A stretch of DNA of 64,000 bases. Origin: Roseibium sp. MMSF_3544. Lineage in GTDB: Bacteria > Pseudomonadota > Alphaproteobacteria > Rhizobiales > Stappiaceae. Below the pieces are notes generated by a model. The model searched no databases. It was not told where the DNA came from and saw only the letters and a list, made by a program, of their open reading frames with translations. Below, in pieces: positions 45,174-53,963 of the stretch; position 1 is the stretch's first letter, and the number at the start of each line of letters is the position of its first letter. The stretch is from the NCBI RefSeq assembly GCF_030732845.1, contig NZ_JASHKA010000003.1:372001-436000 (forward strand), given 5' to 3'. Made by a program: the position numbers and the translations under genes.

Positions 45174-46703
45174 TCAGACAGCGCCGTCGCTGATCTGGAA
45201 CACGATCCCAGATGATGTTTTTGTGCGATGGGCAACATTCTGGTTTGTCGACGTGACCGGGTTGGTCAACTCTCCGTTCGAGACAGCGCCGAGGATCACC
45301 GGCCGGTCCGGGTCCCCCTGAAGGAAGCCAAGCAGGACTTCGGTGTCCTTGGTCAATGTCGAATGCGAGCCGTAGCCATCGCCACCGCCATAGGGTTCCA
45401 TTTTCCTGACGAAGTAACTGGCCAATCCGTTCAGGAGGCCGCTTTCCTCGTCAATGATCCGGACCTTGTAGCGCCCGTGATCATCCAGCTCCGCGCGCTT
45501 GCTGTCGGTCTCACCGTCGATAAAGCCGACCATGTAACCGCTGACAAGCGGTTTCGGTGTTCTGACCGGAGGACGATAGCCCTTGTCGAAGGGCACGCAG
45601 ACGAAACTGTTCCGATAAGGTGAAGATTCTACATTGGAAGAGCTGAACCCGACCGGTGGCGTTATCGTGCAGGAATGCTTGACAGCAATGATGATGTATT
45701 GCCCGTCAAGATCGCTGACCGGATGATCTTTCAGACGGAAGAACACACCAGGGCGGAGGTTTGGAATGTTGCTTTCGCCCTGGAATTGCAACTGCTGACC
45801 TTCGAGCTGCTCCACGCGACGCTTGGCAATAAACTCGCCATCGGAGACCGTGGGATAATTCTCACCATAAAGAGTCATCACCCCTTGTCCCTCGTAGGAC
45901 GCGCTGGCTGAAACAGACAGGGATACATTGGGCTTATTCTCGTTGTACTCCCTGAGCGCAACAGTTCCGCTTGCAGTTTTGTAGCAGGCGGTGAAAGACC
46001 ATACTCCCATAGAGTCAGTCCCCAATACCTGGTTCTTGCTGCGATAGGGAAGTTCGTCGGGAATGTTGTCTCCGCTCAACTTGGTGAAGTGTTCCTTCTT
46101 GTCGCCAAAAATGACCTTCTCGCGGTCGCCGGAATGATCAAAAGCGTAGTAGATCCCGAACCGCTCACACATACGATTTATGAAATTCAAATCGTCTTCC
46201 TGGTACTGGAACACGAAGTCGAGTGTCGGATAGTCCGATGCTGTGAGCAGCATCTCGGATTGAATCTGGCGTGCGACCCGGTCGGACGACGTGCTGGACG
46301 AGGCCTTGTTCGCATCTGCGATTTCCGCCTGAATTATGTCGACAACCGTGACGTCCTTGTCTGTTCCATAGACCTGGTTCTGGGAGCTGTGCCGAAGGAG
46401 TGACAGTTCAGGCTCAATCCAAATCTCATAAACGAATTGCCGGTTATGTGTGGGCTCCAGTATTTTAATTACCGTCAAAATGCCGACAAACTTCATAGTC
46501 CAACCAGCTTGCTTGAATTCAAACTGCGTCGGCTTTGCAAGTATGTCGTCAACTTTAATCGTGCTTTCTGCAATGAACGTGACGACGATTTTGTAAGTGT
46601 CTCCCAACCGGTCATCCACCTGAAAACTCTCGACGTAGATGTCGTCTTCCGAAACATCCGGCATCGATAACGTCATTTGTGTCATTACCTGGTCAGCACT
46701 CAT
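45174..46703 (-). CDS. vgrG: T6SS spike protein VgrG (TssI), short form
   Basis: ATG 46703 is preceded by AAGGAGG at ideal spacing and gives 509 residues. The N-terminal ~380 residues are the gp27-like hub (YVESFQVDDRLGDTYKIVVTF, TLDFVFQYQEDDLNFINRMCERFGIYYAF). A gp5-like OB fold follows (HGRYKVRIIDEESG, EVLLGFLQGDPDRPVILGAVSNG). It stops at SSGIVFQISDGAV, where other VgrG proteins continue into a long beta-helical needle. I find no continuation in another frame, so this is a short form and not an obvious frameshift. Separate spike-like and PAAR-like proteins at 2969-9297 may complete the tip. Confidence 0.92.
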   Translation of the reverse strand: MSADQVMTQMTLSMPDVSEDDIYVESFQVDDRLGDTYKIVVTFIAESTIKVDDILAKPTQFEFKQAGWTMKFVGILTVIKILEPTHNRQFVYEIWIEPELSLLRHSSQNQVYGTDKDVTVVDIIQAEIADANKASSSTSSDRVARQIQSEMLLTASDYPTLDFVFQYQEDDLNFINRMCERFGIYYAFDHSGDREKVIFGDKKEHFTKLSGDNIPDELPYRSKNQVLGTDSMGVWSFTACYKTASGTVALREYNENKPNVSLSVSASASYEGQGVMTLYGENYPTVSDGEFIAKRRVEQLEGQQLQFQGESNIPNLRPGVFFRLKDHPVSDLDGQYIIIAVKHSCTITPPVGFSSSNVESSPYRNSFVCVPFDKGYRPPVRTPKPLVSGYMVGFIDGETDSKRAELDDHGRYKVRIIDEESGLLNGLASYFVRKMEPYGGGDGYGSHSTLTKDTEVLLGFLQGDPDRPVILGAVSNGELTNPVTSTNQNVAHRTKTSSGIVFQISDGAV

Positions 46704-46957
46704 CGGGAATCCTCCTTGGGCTGGTCTTGCCGGTCTGCGCATTGCAAACGCAAGTTTTGCAGGAATTTCGTTACGCTTCTACAAAACTTGACATCCGGCT
46801 GTCTTGATATGCCCAACGTGGGTTGCACTCAGCGAGGGGTCAATTCACCGAATTCTGCACAGCAAGCCTTATTTACTTTGTATAAACTATGAATTTACGC
46901 GTTTTCAGCACCACATTGGCCATTTTCGCAAGTGAATTGCTCTGAAGATGAAAAATT

Positions 46958-46973
46958 TGTGACCTAAATCACA
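46958..46973. promoter_or_regulatory. CRP/FNR-family-like palindrome upstream of hcp
   Basis: TGTGA-CCTAAA-TCACA is a perfect match to the classical CRP half-site palindrome (TGTGA-N6-TCACA). It is centred about 165 bases upstream of the expected hcp transcription start, in the divergent vgrG-hcp region. A CRP/FNR-family regulator may link hcp or vgrG to carbon or oxygen status. Confidence 0.5.
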
Positions 46974-47036
46974 CGTCAGACACGGGATTTATTGCGCACT
47001 CTACACAGAAGTGTGAAGAAAACTGCGCAGTGTCAT

Positions 47037-47056
47037 ATATTAACAGAGGTTAATAT
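47037..47056. promoter_or_regulatory. 20-bp dyad, candidate enhancer site for the sigma-54 activator
   Basis: ATATTAAC (47037-47044) and GTTAATAT (47049-47056) are perfect 8-base arms around AGAG. The centre lies about 85 bases upstream of the expected hcp start, the distance typical of activator sites for sigma-54 promoters. The activator encoded at 50725-52350 is the obvious candidate binder. Confidence 0.55.
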
Positions 47057-47105
47057 TGTCACTTAGTGTGTTGAATTCATGTGATTATTTTAAATTTCCC
47101 AAAAC

Positions 47106-47121
47106 TGGCACGCCCGTTGCA
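47106..47121 (+). promoter_or_regulatory. sigma-54 promoter of hcp
   Basis: TGGCACG-CCCG-TTGCA at 47106-47121 fits the sigma-54 consensus exactly (TGGCACG-N4-TTGCA), with the invariant GG at 47107-47108 and GC at 47119-47120, ten bases apart. Transcription should start near 47132, leaving an ~80-base leader before hcp. Confidence 0.9.
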
Positions 47122-47213
47122 ATTCCCTTGGCATCGGCGCCAATCACAAAACCAAGGGCGTCCTAGACAGCGAACGAGAGTTCTTACGAACAAAAAAAGC
47201 CGAGGAGTTCAAA

Positions 47214-47723
47214 ATGTCCAATATCGCATACATGACCATCAAAGGTGCCACCCAGGGCGACATCTCAGCTGACGCAACCACCGCAGACAGCATCGGCAAC
47301 CTGTGGCAGGAAGGCAAGGAAAGCACTTGCCTGGTCTACGCCTTCGAACAGAACGCCGTTGTTCCGCGTGATCCGCAGTCCGGTACCGTGATCGCCGCCC
47401 GCCGTCACATGCCGACGACCTTCCAGAAGCCGGTCGACAAGGCAACCGCTCTTTTGTGGCAGGCACTGGCCACCGGTGAAGCCCTGGAAATCGAAGTTCA
47501 CTTCTGGCGCACGGCGACAACTGGCGTTCAGGAGCACTACTACACGATCAAGTACGAAGACGCGGTCCTCGTTGACGGCAAGACCATGATCAAGGACGTC
47601 AACGACGAAGCCAATGCGTCCCGTGGCGACCTCGACGAGTTCTCCTTCACCTACCGCAAGTGTGAATGGACCCACGAAGTGGCAGGCACCAGCGCATCCG
47701 ACGATTACCGCGCGACATCTTAA
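47214..47723 (+). CDS. hcp: T6SS tube protein Hcp (TssD)
   Basis: The 169-residue protein is a typical Hcp: SNIAYMTIKGATQGDISADAT, VPRDPQSGTVIAARRHMPTTFQKPVDKAT, VQEHYYTIKYEDAVLVDG and the DEFSFTYRKCEWTHE end. Hexamers stack into the inner tube that is expelled with the spike. ATG 47214 follows GAGGAG. It is a single-gene transcript between a sigma-54 promoter and a strong terminator, which permits high, separately controlled expression of the most abundant component. Confidence 0.97.
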   Translation: MSNIAYMTIKGATQGDISADATTADSIGNLWQEGKESTCLVYAFEQNAVVPRDPQSGTVIAARRHMPTTFQKPVDKATALLWQALATGEALEIEVHFWRTATTGVQEHYYTIKYEDAVLVDGKTMIKDVNDEANASRGDLDEFSFTYRKCEWTHEVAGTSASDDYRATS

Positions 47724-47748
47724 TAGCCGTCGAAATTTCTGAAATAAG

Positions 47749-47784
47749 AGGGTCGTTCCGGAACTCCGGGACGGCTCTTTTTTT
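47749..47784 (+). terminator. intrinsic terminator of hcp
   Basis: AGGGTCGTTCCGG (47749-47761) pairs with CCGGGACGGCTCT (47766-47778), 13 bp including G-U pairs, around loop AACT. Seven T (47778-47784) follow, starting with the last stem base. It isolates hcp from clpV. Confidence 0.88.
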
Positions 47785-47899
47785 AGTTTTACAGATTTTT
47801 TTAACGGGACGCGGAGAACTATGCCTGCATAGTACTCTTGTCATGATATCGTATTAGCTAAATCACGATAATCGAACAACTTGCAGATGGGGCCAGCTC

Positions 47900-50638
47900 T
47901 TGATTGATCTCGATCTTCGCCGACTAATTGGACGTCTCAATACCTATTGCCGACGTTCCCTTGAAGCTGCCGCCGGGCTTGCAGTGACACGTGGTCACTA
48001 CGAGGTCACGATTGAACACCTCCTGCATGTTTTCACGGACAGTGCTCAGCACGACCTGCAAAGCGCCTGCCGGTATTTCGAGATTGACCCGGCACCGCTC
48101 AAGAAGGCTCTGGACTCAACGCTGGAAAGCCTGAAACGCGGAAATCAGGGCCGTCCGGCCTTTTCGCCGCTGTTGATCGAATGGATTTCGGATGCATGGC
48201 TGGTCAGTTCCGTGGAACTGGAGCTGGACCAGGTTCGCTCCGGCAGCCTGCTGGCAACGATCTTCGCCAAGCCCAACCGATTCGGGGACGATCGCTGGCT
48301 CAGCCTCCTCGACGCCATGTCATTTGTCGAGCTGAAGAAGAATTTCCGCGACATTATCGACCAGTCCGAGGAGACCACGGCCGGACTGGCTGCGCTTCCG
48401 TCGGGTGAAGAGGGCGCCGCGAGCCGGTCCGTTGCCCCGGGAATGGATCCGGACAGCGCGCTCGCAAGGTTCTGCACCAATTTCACTCAGCTCGCGCGCG
48501 ATGGAAAAATCGACCAGGTGTTCTGCCGCGACCGCGAGATCCAGCAGATGATCGATGTGCTCGGACGCCGCCGCAAGAACAACCCGATCTGCGTCGGTGA
48601 ACCTGGCGTCGGTAAGACCGCAGTGGTCGAGGGCCTAGCCCGCAAGATCGCTGAAAACGACGTTCCGGACATGCTCAAGAATGTCGAGCTAATCGGTCTG
48701 GATCTCGGCATGCTTCAGGCAGGCGCTGGTGTGAAAGGCGAGTTCGAAAATCGCCTCAAAGGCATCATCGACGAAGTCAAATCGTCTGCAAAACCCATTA
48801 TTCTGTTCATCGACGAAGCCCACATGCTGATCGGTGCCGGCGGATCGGCCGGAGGGGCTGATGCTGCGAACCTTCTGAAACCGGCGCTCGCGCGCGGCGA
48901 ACTTCGGACTATCGCGGCAACGACGTGGAGTGAATACAAGAAATACATCGAGAAGGACCCGGCCCTGGAGCGCCGTTTCCAGCTGATCAAGCTGGACGAA
49001 CCGAGCCCGGAACAGGCGATCACCATCATGCGCGGTCTGCGCGGGGCCTACGAGAAGAACCACGGCGTCTATATCCGGGACGATGCGGTTGTCGCAGCTG
49101 CCAAGCTCGGGGCGCGCTACATTTCGGGACGGCAACTGCCGGACAAGGCGGTGGATGTCCTTGATACGGCTTGCGCCCGCGTGAAGCTGTCTCTGTCTTC
49201 CAAACCGTTCGTCATCGAGCTTAAGGAAAAGCGGCTCGGGGAACTGCAGCGCGAACTCGACTCTCTCAAACGCGATCATGAAGCCGACTTTGCGTCTCAT
49301 GACCTTGAGGTCTCGGAAATCGAAGCTGAAGTCGCGGCAGAAGAGACTGCGATCAACACGCTCTCCGACCGATGGAACCGGGAGAAAGAGCTTGTCGAAC
49401 AACTGCTCAAGATCCGTCATGAACTCGGTCTGAGCCTGGAAGACGACGTTGCGCCTGAAGATACAGATGCGGAAGCGGACGACGGTGAGGTATCCGAGGA
49501 CGCCGGAGCGGAGGGGGAAACGGCAGTCGAATCGGCCGATGACGCCGCTGCGATCAGCCCGGAAGACTATGCAAAGATCGCTGCCGATCTGAAGACCGTT
49601 CAGGAAGGCGATCCGCTGATCTCCTTTGAAGTTACGGAAGAAGCAGTCGGGCAGGTCATATCCGACTGGACCGGTGTTCCGCTCGGCCGCATGGTTCAGG
49701 ATGATGCTGAATCCATTCTGGCGCTTGGCAACAATCTGAAAGGCCGCGTCATTGGTCAGGATCATGCCATCGAGGCGGTTGACCAGGCCCTGCGTACTGC
49801 CAAGGCGGGTGTCCAGAACCCCGATGCGCCGATGGGCGTTTTCCTGTTCGTCGGCCCCTCAGGTGTCGGTAAGACGGAACTTGCAACGGCAATTGCGGAC
49901 CAGTTGTTCGGCGGAGAACGTTTCCTGATTTCCATCAACATGTCCGAATTCCAGGAAAAGCACACGGTTTCCAAGCTGGTGGGCTCGCCTCCAGGATATG
50001 TCGGCTACGGTGAAGGTGGTGTTCTGACCGAAGCGGTCCGCCAGCGTCCCTACTCTGTGGTGCTGCTCGACGAGGTCGAAAAAGCCGACCTTGAGGTCAT
50101 GAACCTGTTTTACCAGGTCTTCGACAAGGGCATGCTATCGGATGGAGAGGGCCGCCTGATTGACTTCAAGAACACGATCGTCGTTCTGACAAGCAACCTT
50201 GCGACAGACGTTCTCACTGAAATGGGCAGTCTGCCGACGAAACCGAACGTCGATGAACTTGTTGCCGGTTGCCGTCCGATCTTGAGCGCGCACTTCAAGC
50301 CGGCGCTCCTCGCGCGCATGCAGATCGTGCCCTTCTATCCGCTTATCGGCGAACCGCTGGAGAAAATCGTGCGCCTGAAGCTGAACAAGATCGGCAAACG
50401 GCTTCGCGAGAATCAGAAGCTGGAGCTCCGCTATACCGACGAAGTGGTGCAGTCGATTGCTGCGCGCTGTACAGAGGTGGAAACCGGCGCCCGCAACATC
50501 GACCACATTATCAACCGTACCGTTCTGCCGGAGCTTTCAACAGAGCTTCTGACACAGATGGGTGCGGAAGACGCTGACTTCACAACGGTTGAAATCGGCT
50601 TGGGAGAAGGCGGCACGTTCAGCTATGCCCTCTCCTGA
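47900..50638 (+). CDS. clpV: T6SS sheath-recycling ATPase ClpV (TssH)
   Basis: The start is TTG 47900 (MIDLDLRRLIGRLN). The 912 residues comprise a Clp-N domain (~1-150), AAA-1 with Walker A GEPGVGKTAVVEG (~235-247), a middle coiled-coil region, AAA-2 with GPSGVGKTELATA (~651-663) and a C-terminal small domain. ClpV extracts TssB/TssC from contracted sheaths. Residues ~511-553 hold an acidic Asp/Glu/Ala insert (for example DDVAPEDTDAEADDGEVSED) not expected in ClpV of model bacteria. Its position at the middle domain-AAA2 junction suggests regulation. Confidence 0.94.
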   Translation: MIDLDLRRLIGRLNTYCRRSLEAAAGLAVTRGHYEVTIEHLLHVFTDSAQHDLQSACRYFEIDPAPLKKALDSTLESLKRGNQGRPAFSPLLIEWISDAWLVSSVELELDQVRSGSLLATIFAKPNRFGDDRWLSLLDAMSFVELKKNFRDIIDQSEETTAGLAALPSGEEGAASRSVAPGMDPDSALARFCTNFTQLARDGKIDQVFCRDREIQQMIDVLGRRRKNNPICVGEPGVGKTAVVEGLARKIAENDVPDMLKNVELIGLDLGMLQAGAGVKGEFENRLKGIIDEVKSSAKPIILFIDEAHMLIGAGGSAGGADAANLLKPALARGELRTIAATTWSEYKKYIEKDPALERRFQLIKLDEPSPEQAITIMRGLRGAYEKNHGVYIRDDAVVAAAKLGARYISGRQLPDKAVDVLDTACARVKLSLSSKPFVIELKEKRLGELQRELDSLKRDHEADFASHDLEVSEIEAEVAAEETAINTLSDRWNREKELVEQLLKIRHELGLSLEDDVAPEDTDAEADDGEVSEDAGAEGETAVESADDAAAISPEDYAKIAADLKTVQEGDPLISFEVTEEAVGQVISDWTGVPLGRMVQDDAESILALGNNLKGRVIGQDHAIEAVDQALRTAKAGVQNPDAPMGVFLFVGPSGVGKTELATAIADQLFGGERFLISINMSEFQEKHTVSKLVGSPPGYVGYGEGGVLTEAVRQRPYSVVLLDEVEKADLEVMNLFYQVFDKGMLSDGEGRLIDFKNTIVVLTSNLATDVLTEMGSLPTKPNVDELVAGCRPILSAHFKPALLARMQIVPFYPLIGEPLEKIVRLKLNKIGKRLRENQKLELRYTDEVVQSIAARCTEVETGARNIDHIINRTVLPELSTELLTQMGAEDADFTTVEIGLGEGGTFSYALS

Positions 50639-50659
50639 ACAACCCGTTGCCACATCCTT

Positions 50660-50689
50660 GAGACGGTGCTGCCGCAGCGCCTCCGTCTC
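50660..50689 (+). repeat. hairpin between clpV and the sigma-54 activator gene
   Basis: GAGACGG (50660-50666) pairs with CCGTCTC (50683-50689), with an inner GCTG/CAGC pair. There is no T-run. It may protect the clpV message end or partly reduce read-through into the regulator gene. Confidence 0.4.
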
Positions 50690-50724
50690 GGGTCTCCTGT
50701 CCAAGAAAGACGGTCTTTGAGGCA

Positions 50725-52350
50725 ATGATACTAGGAGACTTGATTGAACTGACGGCAGCGATCACCGCGGGCGTCAAAGTCGAAGCGGTGATGGACCAGG
50801 TCGTTGAGTCCGCCCTGGACCTGACGGATGCCGAGGAGGCGTCGATCTTCACGCTCGACACTTTCGGACAGACGCTTCACCGCGCCTGTTCGCGGCATCG
50901 CGGCTACATAAAGGCCATGCCGACCGGCAAGCAAGTTATTCTCTACGGTCCGGACAAGCTGCCGAACATGCAGGAACCGGCTGCCTTCGTTGTCTCCACC
51001 GGTACGGCACTTAACCTTGCCGACATCAACAAGGTCATCGGTTACGATTTCGAGCGTATCCGGGAAGAGGACAAATTGGGCGGCCTCAAGACCCAGTCGC
51101 TGGTGATCCTGCCTCTGACCATCCAGGCCAATCGAACGATCGGAATCCTGCAAATCATCAATCCGGGAGCGTCTCAAAAGGCAATTGACGCCGTTGCAGA
51201 AGAGCCCTTGAAGGAATTGAAAAGCCTTGCCTCGCTTGCGGCGATCTACATGTGGAACTCCCGGCTCGTGGAAGACAACACGCGGCTGAAACGGCAATTC
51301 GACCGTTATCTGGCGGAGCTTCCAAAGCAGATGCGCAAGGAAGAACCCAAGAAGAAGGTGGTGGCGCAGCGCCCGAAGGGCCTGATCGGCGAGAGCCCTC
51401 CGATCGAACACGCCATCAAGCTGGTCGGAAAGGCAGCGCGTTCAACGGTTCCGATTCTCGTGCGCGGTGAAACAGGCACCGGCAAGGAGATGATGGCCAG
51501 CTTCATCCACATGTCGAGCGACCGCGCTGACAAACCCTTTGTCGTCCAGAACTGCGCCGCACTTCCCGAAGCGCTTTTGGAAAGCGAGCTTTTCGGTCAT
51601 GTCAAAGGTGCCTTCACCGGTGCTAACGTCAACAAGCAGGGTCTTGCCCATGAGGCGAATAACGGGACCCTTTTTCTGGACGAGATCGGCGACATGCCGC
51701 TGGCGCTTCAGGCCAAGGTCCTGCGTCTGCTGCAGGAAGGCGAGGTCCGGCGCGTCGGCTCTACCAGAACGGAAAAGGTGGATGTGCGCATCGTTGGAGC
51801 GACGAACATCAATCTGGAAGAAAAAATCGAGGCCGGTGAATTCCGCCAGGATCTTTTTTACCGGCTGAACGTTTTTCCGATCAACCTGCCACCGCTCAGA
51901 GAACGCCCTTCGGACATTCCGCTTCTGATCGATTTCTTCCTCAGGGCGGCCGCCGCCGAATCCGGTACGCAAGTTCCCGTTCTCTCTTCAGAAGCGCTCG
52001 AAGCGCTGATGTGCTGGGGATATCCCGGCAATGTCCGGGAATTAAAGAACATTCTCGACCGGGCGCGGCTGATGGCCGAGGACGGATACCCCATCGAGCT
52101 GACGCATTTGCCGCCGGAACTGGCCGGAACGCAGCACGAACTCAACAATCGTGTCCCGACGCTCATTCCGGAAGGCGATCTGAAGACCATTGTCGGTCAA
52201 TACGAAGCCATGGTGATAGAAGCAAAAATGCGCGAAGCAAACTGGAACAAAACAAATGCTGCGCGCATACTGAATGTTAGTCGCCGGACGATTATAGATA
52301 AACTCAACCGGTACAACATTACCCGTCCGGATGGTTTCGAACGCCCTTGA
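50725..52350 (+). CDS. sigma-54-dependent activator with GAF domain (VasH-like)
   Basis: The 541-residue enhancer-binding protein has an N-terminal GAF domain (~1-180: VEAVMDQVVESALDLTDAEEASIFTLD), a central AAA+ domain with Walker A GETGTGKE (~248), the sigma-54 contact motif GAFTGA (~295) and LFLDEIGDMPL. A Fis-type HTH closes the chain (NWNKTNAARILNVSRRTIIDKLNRY). VasH of Vibrio cholerae has the same role at hcp promoters. It lies beside clpV and downstream of hcp, whose promoter is a perfect sigma-54 site. A protein kinase is encoded next and may modulate it. Confidence 0.92.
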   Translation: MILGDLIELTAAITAGVKVEAVMDQVVESALDLTDAEEASIFTLDTFGQTLHRACSRHRGYIKAMPTGKQVILYGPDKLPNMQEPAAFVVSTGTALNLADINKVIGYDFERIREEDKLGGLKTQSLVILPLTIQANRTIGILQIINPGASQKAIDAVAEEPLKELKSLASLAAIYMWNSRLVEDNTRLKRQFDRYLAELPKQMRKEEPKKKVVAQRPKGLIGESPPIEHAIKLVGKAARSTVPILVRGETGTGKEMMASFIHMSSDRADKPFVVQNCAALPEALLESELFGHVKGAFTGANVNKQGLAHEANNGTLFLDEIGDMPLALQAKVLRLLQEGEVRRVGSTRTEKVDVRIVGATNINLEEKIEAGEFRQDLFYRLNVFPINLPPLRERPSDIPLLIDFFLRAAAAESGTQVPVLSSEALEALMCWGYPGNVRELKNILDRARLMAEDGYPIELTHLPPELAGTQHELNNRVPTLIPEGDLKTIVGQYEAMVIEAKMREANWNKTNAARILNVSRRTIIDKLNRYNITRPDGFERP

Positions 52351-52395
52351 GCCGATGGAACCGTCGGCGCCATTGAGACAGAGGGCACACGCTTC

Positions 52396-53937
52396 TTGTC
52401 GACAGAAAGTGCAACAGCCGTACGCGCGATGATCAACGACTTCGTGTCGGGCCGTCTTTCCTATGAAAAACTGTCCAAACAGCTGCGCACTGAGGCTGTC
52501 CGCTCGCAAGACGCCCTGCATGAAGCTCATCAGGCAATTGGAGCATTTGTCGAGGAAGGGCGCCTGCCGCAGGACCTCGGCCAGATTCTTCTGAACCTGC
52601 TCCCGAACGCGCCAGCAGAAGCTGTGAACACGGCGCCGCTAAGTCCGGCTGCTGCCGATCCGGTTGACGATGCGGATCGCACCGCGCCCATGAACCTCGA
52701 TGCGGACGGTTTCGAGGAGCCAACACTGCCCCATGCGATCGCACCGGACTGGCACGAAGATGATGCCTCTTCTCCTGGAAATGATGTCGACGCGCCCGCG
52801 CCCGAACCTCAAGTCACGCTTCCCCCGTTGCCCTTCCTGACCAATGAACCTGCCGAAGCCGGAGACGACATGCGCGGCAAGGTCGACGATGCGATCCTGA
52901 CGTCGCTCGTATCCGGTTACTCGGATTTCCGCAGCAAGCGCAACGACGCGGATCAGCCCCAGTCTCGCCCGGCCGACGAAGGCAAGCTCGACAAGTTTCT
53001 GACCGACTTCAGAAGCGCACGGTTCCGTTCCGATGCCCGGCGCGCCTCGAGTGGGCGACAGACCGACGGACTGGACATCAACAAACTGGCCGTACCGGAT
53101 GTCAAAAGAGCAGGTGTCGGGTCGATCCTGAGGGACAGGTTCATTCTCGATACGGAAATCGGTCGCGGCGGCATGGGATACGTTTATTCGGCCGTCGATC
53201 GCCGCCGGCTGGAAGCAGGCCACGATCAACCTTATGTCGCCGTGAAGCTTCTGAACGAAAGCTTCTACAACGATTCAGAAGCCCTTCGTTTGCTTGAGGC
53301 AGAAGCGCGCAAATCGCAGTCGCTCGCCCACCCCAACATCACCACCGTTTATGATTTCGACCGCGACAAGGCAGACGTCTTCATCGTCATGGAACTCTTG
53401 AACGGAATTCCCCTGGACCGGCGGCTCGGGCAGACCATGGGTCTGCCGCTGTCTCCGGGAGAATGTGCACGCATCCTCAAAGGAACCTGTGCCGGCCTGA
53501 GCTACGCCCACAGCCAGGGCGTCGTTCACTCTGACCTGAAACCGGGGAACATCTTTTTGTTGCAGGACGGGACGATCAAGCTTCTGGATTTCGGCCTGGC
53601 TGCAGCAGCCAGCGCCAGCGCCAACCATCCCATTCAGGACAGCTTGACCACCACCTATGCAAGCCCCGAGCAGTTTGAACGTGCGCCGCGCGATCCGCGT
53701 GATGACGTGTTTGCACTCGGGTGCGTCGCCTACCAGATCCTGTCGGGCCGGCATCCGTTCAACTCCCGCCCCATCGACGAAGCCGCCAGGGAAGGTCTTC
53801 AACCGGAACCCATGGAAGGTCTCGAGCCGCAGGCCTGGGCCACTCTCCGCAGCGCACTGGAGTTTGACCGGCAGCAGCGGCTGCCCGACGTCGACAGTTT
53901 CCTTGCCGGTCTGTTTGAAGAGCAACCGGAGCAGTAA
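52396..53937 (+). CDS. second Ser/Thr protein kinase
   Basis: TTG 52396 starts a 513-residue protein. The N-terminal part (~1-60, SATAVRAMINDFVSGRLSYEKLSKQL) is helical and is followed by an acidic, Pro-rich disordered region. The C-terminal kinase domain (~240-505) has GRGGMGYVYSAV, VAVKLL, HSDLKPGNIF (~377), an intact DFG (LLDFGLA, ~397) and ASPEQF. No TM or periplasmic sensor is present. It differs from the kinase at 41756-42979 in its normal DFG and in operon position after the sigma-54 activator. Substrates could be that activator or Fha partners. Confidence 0.88.
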   Translation: MSTESATAVRAMINDFVSGRLSYEKLSKQLRTEAVRSQDALHEAHQAIGAFVEEGRLPQDLGQILLNLLPNAPAEAVNTAPLSPAAADPVDDADRTAPMNLDADGFEEPTLPHAIAPDWHEDDASSPGNDVDAPAPEPQVTLPPLPFLTNEPAEAGDDMRGKVDDAILTSLVSGYSDFRSKRNDADQPQSRPADEGKLDKFLTDFRSARFRSDARRASSGRQTDGLDINKLAVPDVKRAGVGSILRDRFILDTEIGRGGMGYVYSAVDRRRLEAGHDQPYVAVKLLNESFYNDSEALRLLEAEARKSQSLAHPNITTVYDFDRDKADVFIVMELLNGIPLDRRLGQTMGLPLSPGECARILKGTCAGLSYAHSQGVVHSDLKPGNIFLLQDGTIKLLDFGLAAAASASANHPIQDSLTTTYASPEQFERAPRDPRDDVFALGCVAYQILSGRHPFNSRPIDEAAREGLQPEPMEGLEPQAWATLRSALEFDRQQRLPDVDSFLAGLFEEQPEQ

Positions 53938-53963
53938 CAGATTTTCGGAAACGCCCTCAGGGC

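Noticed and set aside
46906..46922. Weak sigma-54-like element on the minus strand upstream of vgrG (TGGCC ... GTGCT with GG-N10-GC spacing)
   Set aside because: Only the spacing and part of the -24 core fit; the -24 box lacks CACG and the -12 box starts with G. It lies about 200 bases from vgrG. Too weak to list as a promoter.
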